In this document: piece after piece, positions 1 to 12,900 of the stretch | How positions within the stretch are numbered: the first letter of the stretch is position 1 | Layout: every line of letters begins with the position of its first letter | NCBI GenBank assembly: GCA_029465975.1 | Contig: CM055753.1 | Span: forward strand, 703,535-767,534 | DNA: 64,000 nt | Direction of reading: 5' to 3' | DNA from: Dallia pectoralis | Lineage: Eukaryota > Chordata > Actinopteri > Esociformes > Umbridae | The notes under the pieces: model-generated | Databases searched by the model: none | What the model saw: only the letters and a program-made list of their open reading frames with translations | Told to the model about the DNA's origin: nothing | Program-made: the position numbers and the translations under genes

Positions 1-726
1 CAAAATATTTTACCGGAAAAATGTATGATGCAGTATAAATAATCCTTTATATTAGAGGTGTCAAACCGATTCCACGGAGGGCCTGGTGTATGCAGGTTTT
101 TGGTTGTTCCTTTTTAATTGGTTCCCAGTTCAGATCTATCTATTCTTGTTCAATAGTGTTGCTGAATTGTAGGACGCCCAACTCCAGACGCCTAAACCAG
201 TTGACTATGGAAGGTTTTAGTTAAACAAGTTTAATATGTACTCTAGTGGTCAATTAGTGGGTAACCACCGCAGAAAGGGTTTCCTTCTTTTTCAAACTTT
301 CTTCCAAGTAATAACATGGTGAAAAACCAAATGTTCTTCCTACGCCACTTTAGGGCATAATAAAGTGTTGGTATTTTAAGTAATCGTTGCTTTTTATAGT
401 GTGTTGACAAAAGTAACCTCCAATACCACTAATATTACGGGCAGTTTATTTTCTTTTAACGTTATTAGATAGGACAGTGAATAAATGTAGAAAGGGTGTG
501 ATAGAAAAGCTGTGGGACTGATTTAAACCAGTCTAACACAGGACAAACACAGGTCTAACACAGGTGTGTTTTTATGGGACTCCCAGCTTAGAATGCTAGA
601 CCTTAACAGGCAACATAATGCTGTACATTTTATTAATTTTGGGATTATCGTCAGTTATAGTAATACAGTTTGAATGTCATGCAGAACTCTCTCAAATTCA
701 ACTTAAAGCTTTGTTTGATTTTTTGT
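1..726. other. Intronic sequence upstream of the first visible col22a1 exon
   Basis: AT-rich sequence with no exon, repeat or RNA gene that I can support. By comparison with the human type XXII collagen order, the upstream exons (signal peptide and von Willebrand A domain) should lie before position 1, so this is read as intron. Confidence 0.6.
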
Positions 727-1806
727 AGTCCACATAATGTGTAGGCCTGTCCACTTAATGTGCAGGCCTGTCCACATAATGTGTAGGACTGTCAACATAA
801 TGTGTAGGCCTGTCCGCATAATGTGTAGACCTGTCCGCATAATGTGTAGGCCTGTCCGCATAATGTGTAGGCCTGTCCGCATAATGTGTAGGCCTGTCCG
901 CATAATGTGTAGGCCTGTCCGCATAATGTGTAGGCCTGTCCGCATAATGTGTAGGCCTGTCCGCATAATGTGTAGGCCTGTCCGCATAATGTGTAGGCCT
1001 GTCCACATAATGTGTAGACCTGTCCACTTAATGTGCAGGCCTGTCCACATAATGTGTAGGACTGTCAACATAATGTGTAGGCCTGTCCGCATAATGTGTA
1101 GGCCTGTCCGCGTAATGTGTGGGCCTGTCCGCGTAATGTGTGGGCCTGTCCGCGTAATGTGTAGGCCTGTCCGCATAATGTGTAGGCCTGTCCGCATAAT
1201 GTGTAGGCCTGTCCGCATAATGTGTAGGCCTGTCCGCATAATGTGTAGGCCTGTCCGCATAATGTGTAGGCCTGTCCGCATAATGTGTAGGCCTGTCCGC
1301 ATAATGTGTAGGCCTGTCCGCATAATGTGTACGCCTGTCCGCATAATGTGTAGGCCTGTCCGCATAATGTGTAGGCCTGTCCGCATAATGTGTAGGCCTG
1401 TCCGCATAATGTGTACGCCTGTCCGCATAATGTGTAGGCCTGTCCGCATAATGTGTAGGCCTGTCCGCATAATGTGTAGGCCTGTCCGCATAATGTGTAG
1501 GCCTGTCCGCATAATGTGTAGACCTGTCCGCATAATGTGTAGGCCTGTCCGCATAATGTGTAGGCCTGTCCGCATAATGTGTAGGCCTGTCCGCATAATG
1601 TGTAGGCCTGTCCGCATAATGTGTAGGCCTGTCCACATAATGTGTAGGCCTGTCCACATAATGTGTAGACCTGTCCACATAATGTGTAGGCCTGTCCACA
1701 TAATGTGTAGGCCTGTCCACATAATGTGTAGGCCTGTCCACATAATGTGTAGGCCTGTCCACATAATGTGTAGGCCTGTCCACATAATGTGTAGGCCTGT
1801 CCACAT
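727..1806. repeat. 21-bp minisatellite, about 51 copies
   Basis: Tandem array with unit CATAATGTGTAGGCCTGTCC plus one variable base (G or A). Variants include CTTAATGTGCAGG, CGTAATGTGTGGG and TGTACGCC. The block TCCACTTAATGTGCAGG followed by the 'GGACTGTCAAC' variant occurs twice (about 750 and 1,024), so part of the array was duplicated as a multi-unit block. Because 21 is a multiple of 3 and few units carry stops, long open frames of seven-residue repeats run through it on both strands. These are a by-product of the repeat, not genes. The array ends about 105 bp before a col22a1 exon. Confidence 0.95.
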
Positions 1807-1912
1807 GCGACAAATAGAGCCATTGTGGGCGCAGCTCCCTCTAGTGTCCTTCAGAAGAACGACAAACCCTACTCCTGGTTAATCATAATTGTCTCTGTTC
1901 TGTCTGTTTCAG

Positions 1913-3954
1913 GGTTTGACCTGATGGAATATTTCAAAGTTGAAGACATACTAGGGTCAAAGATTGATGAGGGTCAGAGCTCATACGTTCGACTAGGAAC
2001 CATGCCCATCGTACAACAGACAGAGTAAGTGTATGTGTTGCATTCACATGGTGGCTTTACAGTGGATATAAAAAGTCAACACACCCCAAAAATGCCAGGT
2101 TTTTGTGATGTGAGAAAATTAGACAATGATAAATCATGTCAGAACTTTTTTCACCTTTAATGTGACCTATAACATGAATAATTCAATTGAAAAACAAACT
2201 CAAATCATTGAGGGGGATATACATCTTACAATAACCTGGTTGCATAAGTGTGCCCACCCTCTTATAACTGGGGGTGTGGCTGTGTTCAGAATGAACCAAT
2301 CAAATTCCAACTAATGTTAAATAGAAGTCATTACACACCTGCCATCTTTTGTTCACAAATAAAGGTCAACTGTTCTTGTAAGATATTTCTGGCATTTTCT
2401 TAGTTGCATCTCAGAGCTTCCAAAGCATCAGAGGGATCTCATTGTTGAAAGTTTTCAGTCAGGAGAAGATGCAAAAGACTCTCCAGAGCATTAAATATAG
2501 CATGGAACACAGTGAAGACAGTCATCATCAAGAGGAGAAAAACCTGGCATTTTTAAAGGGGTGTGTAGACTTTTCATATAAACTGTATATGGGCTGGCCA
2601 TTTGACATTGATAGCCCTATCTAAAAGTCAATTGACTGACCCTCAATTCTGGAAGAACAAGTACAAATATGTGTTGTTACCCAAGTTGTGAATTGTATCA
2701 CTGCTGAAAATTTACCTTTTAATTTATAATTTTATTTCAAAATTTGTTAGCATTTACTCTTAATTGGATAGACACAGTTGGGAGTTTTGCTGAAAGAGCA
2801 ATGGACCAGAGTGAACCGTTCGGACAGCTCGTCTACCTAGTCCACATATCTTAGCCTCACAACTAATCATCCAGTGATAAAGGGAAGATCAGTGGATGGA
2901 TCTGTTTGTGAAATCATCATTTAAATTGCCAAACACTATGGAATCCAAATATAGCTGCATGCCCTGTCAAAACATGACAAGGGCATCCGGATTTTCTAAA
3001 GCGTGGATAATCGAATTATTGGCTGCTCTATCTTTTCATTATGTTTTCCAGAGACGTGTTTCCACAAGGACTTCCAGATGAATATGCCTTTGTGACGACT
3101 TTCAAATTCAGGAAGACCTCTAGAAGGGAGGATTGGTATCTCTGGCAAATCTTTGACAAATATGGAATCCCACAGGTTGGTAGTTGTAGTGGTGTTTGTA
3201 TATTTGGGCATTTATAAACGGTTTATGTGTAAATCATGTTAAGTTTTCTTGATTGCTGACAAGACTGTCTTCATTATATTATAAACACACAATTGCTGCT
3301 TTTCCTTTGTACTTTATATGACCAATGGTTTATGATATAACACATTCCACTCAGTAAATTCCTCTTTTTCCACGAACCTTCTTCGTGTGCTCCAACCCAG
3401 GTGTCCATCCGTCTGGATGGTGAGAACAAGGCCGTGGAGTACAACGCAGTGGGTTTGACCAAAGACGCGGTGAGAGCAGTGTTCAAGAACGACGAGGTTG
3501 GCAATCTGTTCGACAGGAACTGGCACAAGATCGCCCTGAGTGTAGAGGCCAAGGCCGTGTCCCTGTACCTGGACTGCAAACTCATCCAGACCCTGTCAAT
3601 TGGGGCCCGGGAGGACATCGACATCCAGGGAAAGACCGTGATCGGGAAGAGGCTTTATGACAGCGTGCCTATTGATGTGAGTTACTGGCTGTTATTAGGG
3701 TTGAGGTTTAACAATGGGGAGATCAAGAGATTGGATGTGTTGGAAAATGTGCTAAAAGTATAAGTACTATTTTTTCCATGACTTAGTTCATGTTGAGATT
3801 GCTGTGTATTCATGTATTATACGCTGCTGTGTGATTTGTTCGGACTCTTTGTTCTGACTGTCTGTCCCTGCAGTTTGACCTTCAGAGGATGATGATCTAC
3901 TGTGACTCGAAACACGCTGAGCTGGAGACTTGCTGTGATCTGCCCACTGGACCG
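1913..3954 (+). CDS. col22a1: col22a1 exons for the TSPN/LamG domain (4 exons)
   Basis: Exons 1,913-2,024, 3,052-3,175, 3,401-3,676 and 3,874-3,954. They read [14 protein letters not shown]..., [13 protein letters not shown]..., [14 protein letters not shown], then the beta-sandwich core with [15 protein letters not shown], the Cys of [10 protein letters not shown], and [21 protein letters not shown]. The spacing of the four cysteines and the WHKI and YCD motifs are typical of the thrombospondin-N-like domain of FACIT collagens. Codon phases match at each border, for example a split GA|A codon between the first two exons. The first exon begins in the middle of a Gly codon, so an upstream exon is required. 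Confidence 0.93.
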
Positions 3955-6900
3955 GTGAGACATGTCTGTCAGTGTTTTCCTACTCACCACAGAGTAGTGG
4001 GCCTCTGTAGTGAGTCAGCTGAACACCTGTCACTGTGGTGTTCTGGGGTCACCTGGGGTCACCCGGCAGTACAGAATGTCACTCATACCTCATTGCTTTC
4101 CAAGAGGCGCCTCACCTTTTGAAGCTCCGGTTGTAGTTTATTTATTTAACTTATTTTTATTCAGGGAGACACATTTAGATCTAGGTATTCGCAGACCCCT
4201 AATACATACAGTAGAACAGTGATCCCTTATATCTAATGCAAACACCCCATTTGCAACATATTTGTCTGGAGAGTTCAGAAGAATAAGGTCTATAGTGGAT
4301 TTTGAAGGATCCTTAAGATTTGGACGTGTTGAATTTTAATTAACTGCCTCAAAATGTTGTCATGACATTCCCAGGCAATGTTAAAATCCCTGGCAATTAA
4401 GCCTTCAGTGGTGGAGAATGAGGCTATTATATTAGTGAGTTCAGTTTGCAGACATTTCTTTTCAGAGAGAGGACGGTAAACTGATTAGTTAATACCTAGT
4501 TGTAGGCTTAGGGCCCAAAACTCTCATTGCTTGGAAATTGTAAAAAATGTCAATAGAGAAATGGAATGTTGCTTTTTTACATAAATAGCAACACCGCCCC
4601 CTTTACTTTTCCTGTCAGACCTGTAAAAATCCAACGCAATTTCCGAGTCCAGTATGTTTTCTGTTAGCCATGTTACTGATATTAATAACAACATGTCTGG
4701 ATTTGAAATGACCAAGATCTTAATGTGACCCATTTAATTGAGATGGCTACAAGTAAGTGCATCATTAGGCCTTTATGGACTTTGTAATCAAGTGGTGAAT
4801 CAATACATGTACGATCATGACATAATCGATTTTGGCTTTTGATTACAAGATTACTAAAATAAACACCTCTGTTTGCTAGTACATGTAATACGACAAACAG
4901 ACATAATGAAATGAAAATGTACAACAATTGGTTCCTTGTGATAGCCAGCAGAGAAGGTGTCCTGATGTACTTGTGTAATCCTGGTTATTAGCCTTCATAG
5001 ATACGTAATGCAAAGCATCTAGAACGCTTACTGGAGGCTAAAGTGAGAGACATATTTAACAAAAGGATTTTGGCACCATCATTTTTTGGATATCGGTTTT
5101 CCCTGGGAAATGGATTTGGCCTGTCATAGAAGGCTATGAAATGATCCATGGATGAACCCAGCATGAGGACAGAAGGGCTGCCACAGGGTTTTCCCGTAGA
5201 GTAGAGGGATCTGAAGTACTCCCTCCCGGGGATGGGCTTGACGTTCCGGCGGCATGGACATGGATTCCAGAAGCCTGTGAAAATCTGTGAATTTGGCGCT
5301 TCCTGGATTTCCAGGATTCGGATTCTGTTGCTCAGATTCACAGGCTCTGCAGACCCGTCGGGACTTTGTTTCCTGGGCCCAGTGATCACAGGACGGCGTC
5401 GACGGAGTGAACAGACCTGGCATCATGGCTTTGCCCCTAGGCTATGCCAGGGATCCTAAACTGGAACCGAGGAGACTGCTGGTTTTCCAGGGGTTGATGT
5501 CCCCAGCCAGGGGCAGATGATGTCATTTTGCCCAGCTCTAGTGGTGTTCAAAGTAGCCAAAGAATCCAGCAGGGCCTCATCCTCCTTGATCTGATGGAGG
5601 ACAGACATTCTCCCCTCGAGATCCACGACTCTCTGACTAAGTTTCTGGCAGGAGACGCATCACTGTAAGCGGCGCCATGGAGTGTCTAGCCTTTGTTTTT
5701 AGCCTAGCGGCTAGGTGGCAACAGACCTGATAGCTAGCTACAAAAAGCAGGCAACTTAAATTGTTCGGCTTGGAAAAAGAAAACTTTAGCTTGAATGCTT
5801 TGTTGTATGTTAATATATTTTTTAAATTAAAAATATAAAATTGCACAAAATAATGTCTTAGTGCGACTCTCTTATTGACCCTGTCCCCTCAGGTAATGCC
5901 ACCAATAAAATATTTAAACCCGGTTCTGCCCACTTACCTGGTTCACGTTCAGACGGTAACTATTTTTCTCACTTTAGTGTCCCAAGAAGGTTTCGACAGA
6001 GGCCCCTCCTATCGAGATCCCCACCCCCACTCCTGCAGGAAGTGAGCAGAACCTCGGCCCCCATGGTGTCAACTGCACGTGCCCAGCTGGAGAACAGGTA
6101 AGATGCATTAGCACAGATGTGTTGACTGGTCATGACTCCTCTATACTAAACCATGGAAATGTGACTGCCTAATGAAATAATGCTTTAATAACTGTTCCTT
6201 ATCCACAGGGAAAGACTGGTTTACCTGGGGTTCCAGGTGCTAAGGGTGATAAGGTCATCTAATGTTTCTCCAAAGTCATAACTTGTTCGATATGACATAC
6301 TTTCTGGATTTTCTGGATCAGTCTTCTCTGGGCTTGGTGGTCTCTAATAACGCACATGCCTACTTTTTCAGGGTGAAACCGGTTCTATCGGTGCTTTTGG
6401 ACCCACTGGCCTCAAGGGAGCCAAAGGAGAAACTGTATGAAAATATTACTGTCAAATGTACTAATATCCCATTTAAGGGGACTTGACACAGGAAAGGCCC
6501 GAACTGGGATTATAGTTAGAAGTAAACATAGTTAACATTCATATTAGGACATTGTATTATTATTAGCACATCATATGAAAGGATATTTCATTTTCCTAAT
6601 AGATGTGTTAATCTAGTTTTAAGACATAGTATCTCTGATTTCAAGTTGCACGCACCTGTCTTTTTTCTGCAGTCTTTTCTCTCTAGCCTCGATAATAATT
6701 GATCCATGTTGATTGATTATTTGCAGGGCAAAGTAATATCTGTCAAAGGAGACAGAGGTGAGAAGGTAAGGTCACGGTTAAAACAGAGCTCAGTAAATAA
6801 AATGGCATGTAATTGGAACAGAATGCATGGCACATCAAATCCTAACCATCTAAAGCATGAATGTGTCTCTTTGCAATGTCACAGGCATTTAAAACAGACA

Positions 6901-9900
6901 TCCTTACATTTTATAAAGCACAGTAGCACTGTAAAAAGAGAAACCGCCCCTTTAAGACTAGCACATATTCGTTGGGAGCTGGTCGGACATGTGGTAGTGA
7001 GAGTAACAGGACTGATTGCCTCAAAAGGGACAGACGCCCACCCGGTCCATTGGAAACACATACATCAGGTCTGTTAAACACACACACACTCCATCCCACA
7101 CCACGCATATAGTATACTGCCAGACTACACTAAACATGAGGTCAGATAGGATTTGTACGCTTGCCCAGTATTGGCCACCAGAACCCCAACTAATCGCACC
7201 AGACAGGGTTCAATTAATTGCTCAATGTATTTAAACTATTTGAAAAACTGTGTGAACCAGCACCGAGGATGATACTTCAGATTTCCAGGCTAAACGCCTT
7301 AAATGCACTTAGTTATTTGGTTGTTCTGTCAGCTGCCTCTGTAGATGGCACTTTTGTACTGATTACTGCATGAAGCTAACCATTATACTGCTATAACTTC
7401 TATTCATCTAGTTTTTCCTGCCAAACCCAAAGGAATATAATTACTATTTGGTTTTATTCTATTAAGGCAGTGCTTTTTTTAATGCTCAATTATGCCACCT
7501 TTCTGTGAACTATATAAATAGAATGCAAAACCTGCCTCTTCTACCCCCAACGGTTTTAGCCATATTGTACCTGCTAGCACTTAGTTGGAAGTGGTGAAAG
7601 TGAATTCATCATACTCTAATTGCTCCCGCAGTAGACTCGACGGTCGTCCTTTTAAAACAATTTAAAGTATATAAAGTCCTTTCATCATAAACTGCCTGCC
7701 ATTGGTTGGATGAAGATATTCTGTTGTAACAGTTCTCTCTTTGATGACAAATGTATGTGAGTCAAAGTGATATAGGCTCTGAGACTATTGAAAGGGAAAC
7801 AATGAAAGGGTTTTTGAAGTATTGTCACAGTCGTGGGCGAAGGCTTTGTGATACTATGTAATTAAACACACTCATAGGTTTTTTTCTAAGAGATTCTATT
7901 CCTTGGAGGGTTTCCTAGTTACAAAAGTGACATCAGAGCATGAACCAAAACAACAACCTTGTGAGTGTAGAAACTCTCTAGGCCGTTGTTCCTTGAGTCT
8001 GAGGTGTGTGAATATGGTTGGACTAACCTTGACGTTGGTCTCTTTGTTGAAGGCACTCCTGTTCCTGGAGAACAGGACCTGGCTGCTGTTACCATGTTTT
8101 GTGTCTAAACAACACTGCTCAAAAGTTGTCTGTTCTCTGTCTTCATCTTGCATTGTTTATGTACTGTGTTTGTGTATTCTGTTTGTGAATAATTGTCTGC
8201 AGAAAATTATGTTTCTTGTGTACTCTATGTTTTAACAGGAAACTACTAATCTTTGCGCGGGGAATTAAGCACACTGTGTTGTCTCAGAGAAACATTCCGC
8301 TGTCTTCGTTTACACCTACATGCCTGATGTTCAGCCAATGTTCATTCCTCTCTTCTCTTTACAGGGGGATTTAGGTGAACAGGGTACATCCGGTGAAAAG
8401 GGATCCAAAGGCGAGAAGGTGAGGTGCTCCCAAAGCAGTTGTCTGTAATACGGGTACTTTTTCACAACGCTGTACCTGTCATGTGTCAGTGACGTCATTA
8501 ATGGTGTTGTACGGCTTGACGAGATGTGTTCTCAGTAAGCACTGTGAAATATGGCCAATATACCACAGCTAAGAGCTGTTCATGGGCACATCACATTGCC
8601 TAGTGCTCGGACACAGATCATACCCGTGTTGTATTGGCCATATATTACACACCCTCCTGCCATCCAGGATTCACAACCTGCCCAGTTTATAAAAATACAA
8701 ATCAATTCTATTTCTTCACACAAACATCAAGCAGGAATTGTACTTGAGAGATTCTTCTGTTTTTAAACCATTTACAGGGACTCAGTGGAGCAGCAGGTCT
8801 TGCAGGGAATGATGGATCTAAAGGAGAAAAAGTAAGAGACAAACACCAAACAGAAATATTATCAGAATACAAGTAAATTAATTATGAATGAATGCATTTC
8901 TTAATCACCTTCTGGATGTTTCCACCTTGTTATGACAGGGTGAATTAGGGCAGCCAGGCGTTCAGGGGTTACCTGGACCGCTGGGATCAAAGGTAACATT
9001 TTATTCCTTTTTTTATTGCAAATAGTCGTCTGATGATACAATGCCCAACACACCCTACAGGTCATTTCCATAGTAAAGGATCCGCTTTTGTAAATGAGTG
9101 ATACTTCCACATTATATTACCTTGCACCCCATCGCAGGTTTTTAGATGAAGCTCAGCTGTGAGTGCTGGTCAGTTCCTGGATGGGAGGTCATAGACGGCT
9201 GGAAGTGGTTTCAATAATTATTAATATTACAATAATACAAATAATTTAAATGTTGGCCAGTTACAGTACCGCAATTATTTGTCCAACCGGGCTTGAGAAG
9301 AATAATTATATGTTATAAACTCTAACCTGATGGGTTAAATGGGGTTTGCACACGAATGTGCAGTAAAACTGTCTGGTAGGTTGTGGTGGACCAACACATT
9401 ATTTGACACATTAGGGGTGTACATTTTGGTTAGTTATCTCATCACAATGCAGGCACTCTGCTCTCCGACAACCATTTTCTTCTTTTTTATGCTACCTTTG
9501 AAGATTTGGGGCTTGTGAAGTTTAGAAAGGAAGGCAGCAATGTTTTATTTTGGCTCTGTCTACTTTACCTTCTATCAAAGACAGCCTTGTTCTTTGTGTT
9601 TTGAATGTTAGTGGGCGTTTAGACATTTGAATGACAATTAACTCTGCTTGTTATCGATTTCCTGTGACTTGGTTGGCTGACCTCCCATTGTCTGAGCCAG
9701 AGGGAAGGTGTGAAAAAGAGAGTGATGGGAGAAGTGGGAGGGAGAGTATTGTATTTAAGTGATATGTAGAAGGCTGACACAAGTTCGGCCAGCGTGCTGT
9801 TTGATTGCTCAGTCTAAACTGTCTGCCAGAGGACTCTGCTCAGCAGGAGAGACTGCCCCCTGTTGACAGAAAAAAATTATGAAACTATTTCTCAGCCAAT

Positions 9901-12900
9901 CATTTTAATACAGCTGTCTGGAAGTGGTATGTATCCACATTTAATGTTTAGGTTGAGAGAAAAGTTAAGGTACTCATTTAATTTTGACATTAGCCACCAT
10001 ATTGAAGGATTTAAGGGGTAAAAGCCCATGCTGTTTTGTCAGGGAGAGTTGGTCTAAGTTTGGCATATAAAAACCTACCGTTATTACTAAACTCTGGTAA
10101 AACTAAGTGCAAGCTTTTCAACCAATCTCTGCCCAGCATCACCACGCTAGATGGGTCTGAACTTGAATATGTTGATACATACAAATATCTAGGTGTCTTG
10201 TTAGACAGCACTCTCTTTCCAGCACCACATAAACAAACTAAAGTCCTAAATCAAGTCCTGAATTGGCTTCCTATTCTACAACAGGGCCTCTCACTCATGC
10301 TGCCAAACTTGCCTTGGTGAAAATGACGACTATTCCAATGTTCGACTTGGCGATGTCATTTATAGAACTGCCTCAGACTCTTGAAATTATTGGATGTTGT
10401 TTACCATAGTGTCATACGTTTTGTTACCAATGACCCATACAACACCCACCAATGTAAGCTTTACGCATTAGTCACCTGGTTGTTGTTAATCACTCAGCAT
10501 TCATCTCATTGGTACCAATTTATTTACAAGTCTCTGCTAGACAAAGTCCCGCCGTACCTTAGCTCACTAGTCACCATTGCTCTACCCACCTGCAGTCTAT
10601 TCTAAAGCAGGTACATTGCCTTAGTCACCCCGTAAGCCTGCACACATTAAACCACATCCTGTAAAACTTGACCCTTATTGCCTTATTATCTCCTATTGCT
10701 ATTTGCACTATTGTGTTCTCTGTATTTATTGTGTAAATCTATGTTGTTCTGCAATTTATTTCACCTTATCTTGGCCAGGTCGCGGTTGCAAATAAGAATA
10801 TGTTCTCAATCGGCCTACCTGGTTAAGTAAAAATGATTATCTGAAGGAGATCAAAAACAGACCAAACAGAACATGTTAGTATTGTAAACCTCTGGGGGAA
10901 CACTGTTTTCTGTATTGAGGCATGAAGTGGAGAATAAGTTCAAAGTGCAATGGAAAGCCACCTCTGCCAGGCTCATTGAGGAGTAATAGCTCTGCTTAAA
11001 AAGGCAGCAACTGAAGAGTCAATAAAACATGTAATGCTCTTATATGTTGTTTTTATTTGCAATATGTAAATGTTTATTTTTTATGATTTATTTTAGACAA
11101 CATTTTGACAAATCTACAAAGGTCTTGTGTGTCTGGGACCTAATGAAGCTGAAACATTATAAAGTGTATACTTATAACTTAATTTTCTTTATACTCTAAC
11201 GTATTCTTGAAGAACAACTATCCCTTGAGTGTGGTTATTCCCGTCCTAATTTGAGGCCAATGATGTAATTAAACACACTCATGTTTGCCAATCATGTAAT
11301 GCCAGCAAGAGTCCTACATGGTATATATTATATAACATAACGTATGATCCATTTGTTCCTACAGGGAATTCAAGGAGACTCTGGATTTACTGGTTTACCT
11401 GGACCCAAAGGTGTCAGTGTGAGTTGAAGCTTCCGCCAAGTCTCATACTAGCCTGATACATAAATACTTTTCTTAGGGAAGTCGTAGTTTTTTCTAAAAA
11501 CGTATTTGGGTGTTACTGTATGTCTGTGTTGTACAATGTTAGGGTGAACATGGTTTGAAAGGAGATAAAGGATCAACAGGATTAAGGGTAAGTATTGTTA
11601 CATAAATTGTATTTGATTCAAATGATCGCTGTGTATCCGAGGTCATCACAAATCAAATATAAATGTATGTAAAGAGTTGAGGTTAACCCAGAGAAAACAG
11701 GTGGATACACTTATAGCAGAAACGTGCAGGTGTACTATAGGTTAATTAATCCCAGTCATCTCATATTCACAGATGACAGATCCTTCCCTTTTTAAAGGTT
11801 CAGTCAGTGATTTTGAGAAAGGCCTTAATTCCTCCATCTGAGAAGATGGTGCCCTGGAGGGAAACAATGGTTTACGCAGATGTGGAATGACTTCCTTGAT
11901 GCACTTTCCACACTTCCTGTCTTGGGGCATGAAGGGACTTATCTTAGTTACACTACTCAGTCTGGACTAGCTACTTACCTGTGGTAGTGGTTAACCTTCC
12001 TCTTAACTTCAGGGGCTTCTTGATTTTCAGGCTCTCAGGCTAGTGACAATTGACTTAGAGACTTCCTATCATTATTTTAATGGTATTGTGCACAAATTAG
12101 CGTAGTGTCCCTCTGACATACCGGACTTCATGCAATGTGTTTAGTGGTGGTTTTGGATTGTGTATATTTTTTACTTTTAGGACATATATTGTCCCTGTTT
12201 TTGGATTTTATTGAGAAAGTGTAGATAAATGACTAAGGTAAAATCAGAATGAGGCAACAAGTACAAGATGGTTTACATGATTGGATACAGGAAATTAACT
12301 GGCAACAATAAAGACATATTCTAACACCTGCCACTGCTTTTCCAGACATTGTGGTTAAATGATTAGGATGTTTATTTATTATATTCACCAAATTTCTTTA
12401 GGGGAAAAACACAAATACACTAGGAATTTTGCACCACATTTCATAACACATGCATCTGATAAGTGTCTATTTCAACATTGCCAGTGTGGAGAAACAGATA
12501 ACAGAGGAGTTGGTTTGGAAATCCTTTGTTTACCTTGAACATCTGTTTTACATTGAACATGTTCCTTGTACCTCAGGGTGAAACAGGCATTGCTGGATTC
12601 CCTGGAAAGCCTGGTTTTCCTGGCAAAGATGTGAGTTGTCACAGTTTCTGACAAGCACAGGTGTTTACAAAAGAGCAATATGGATGTGCTTCTTACATTT
12701 GTAGTCTCAGTTTTAAATTCTACTTGTTTCACTTGTCCAGGGTTTGAAAGGAATGATCGGGGCATCTGGACCCGGGGGAGTGAAAGGGGATAAGGTAACG
12801 TCTTCAAATTATCAAAAATTGTAATACAAAAATCTTTGTTTGAATAATAACAACATTATCCTCTTACATCATTGTGGACAGTTCATCTAGTGGTCTACTC

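Noticed and set aside
703..1882. Long open frames of seven-residue repeats on both strands
   Set aside because: They come from the 21-bp minisatellite, whose length is a multiple of three. They have no start context, splice signals or non-repeat domain.
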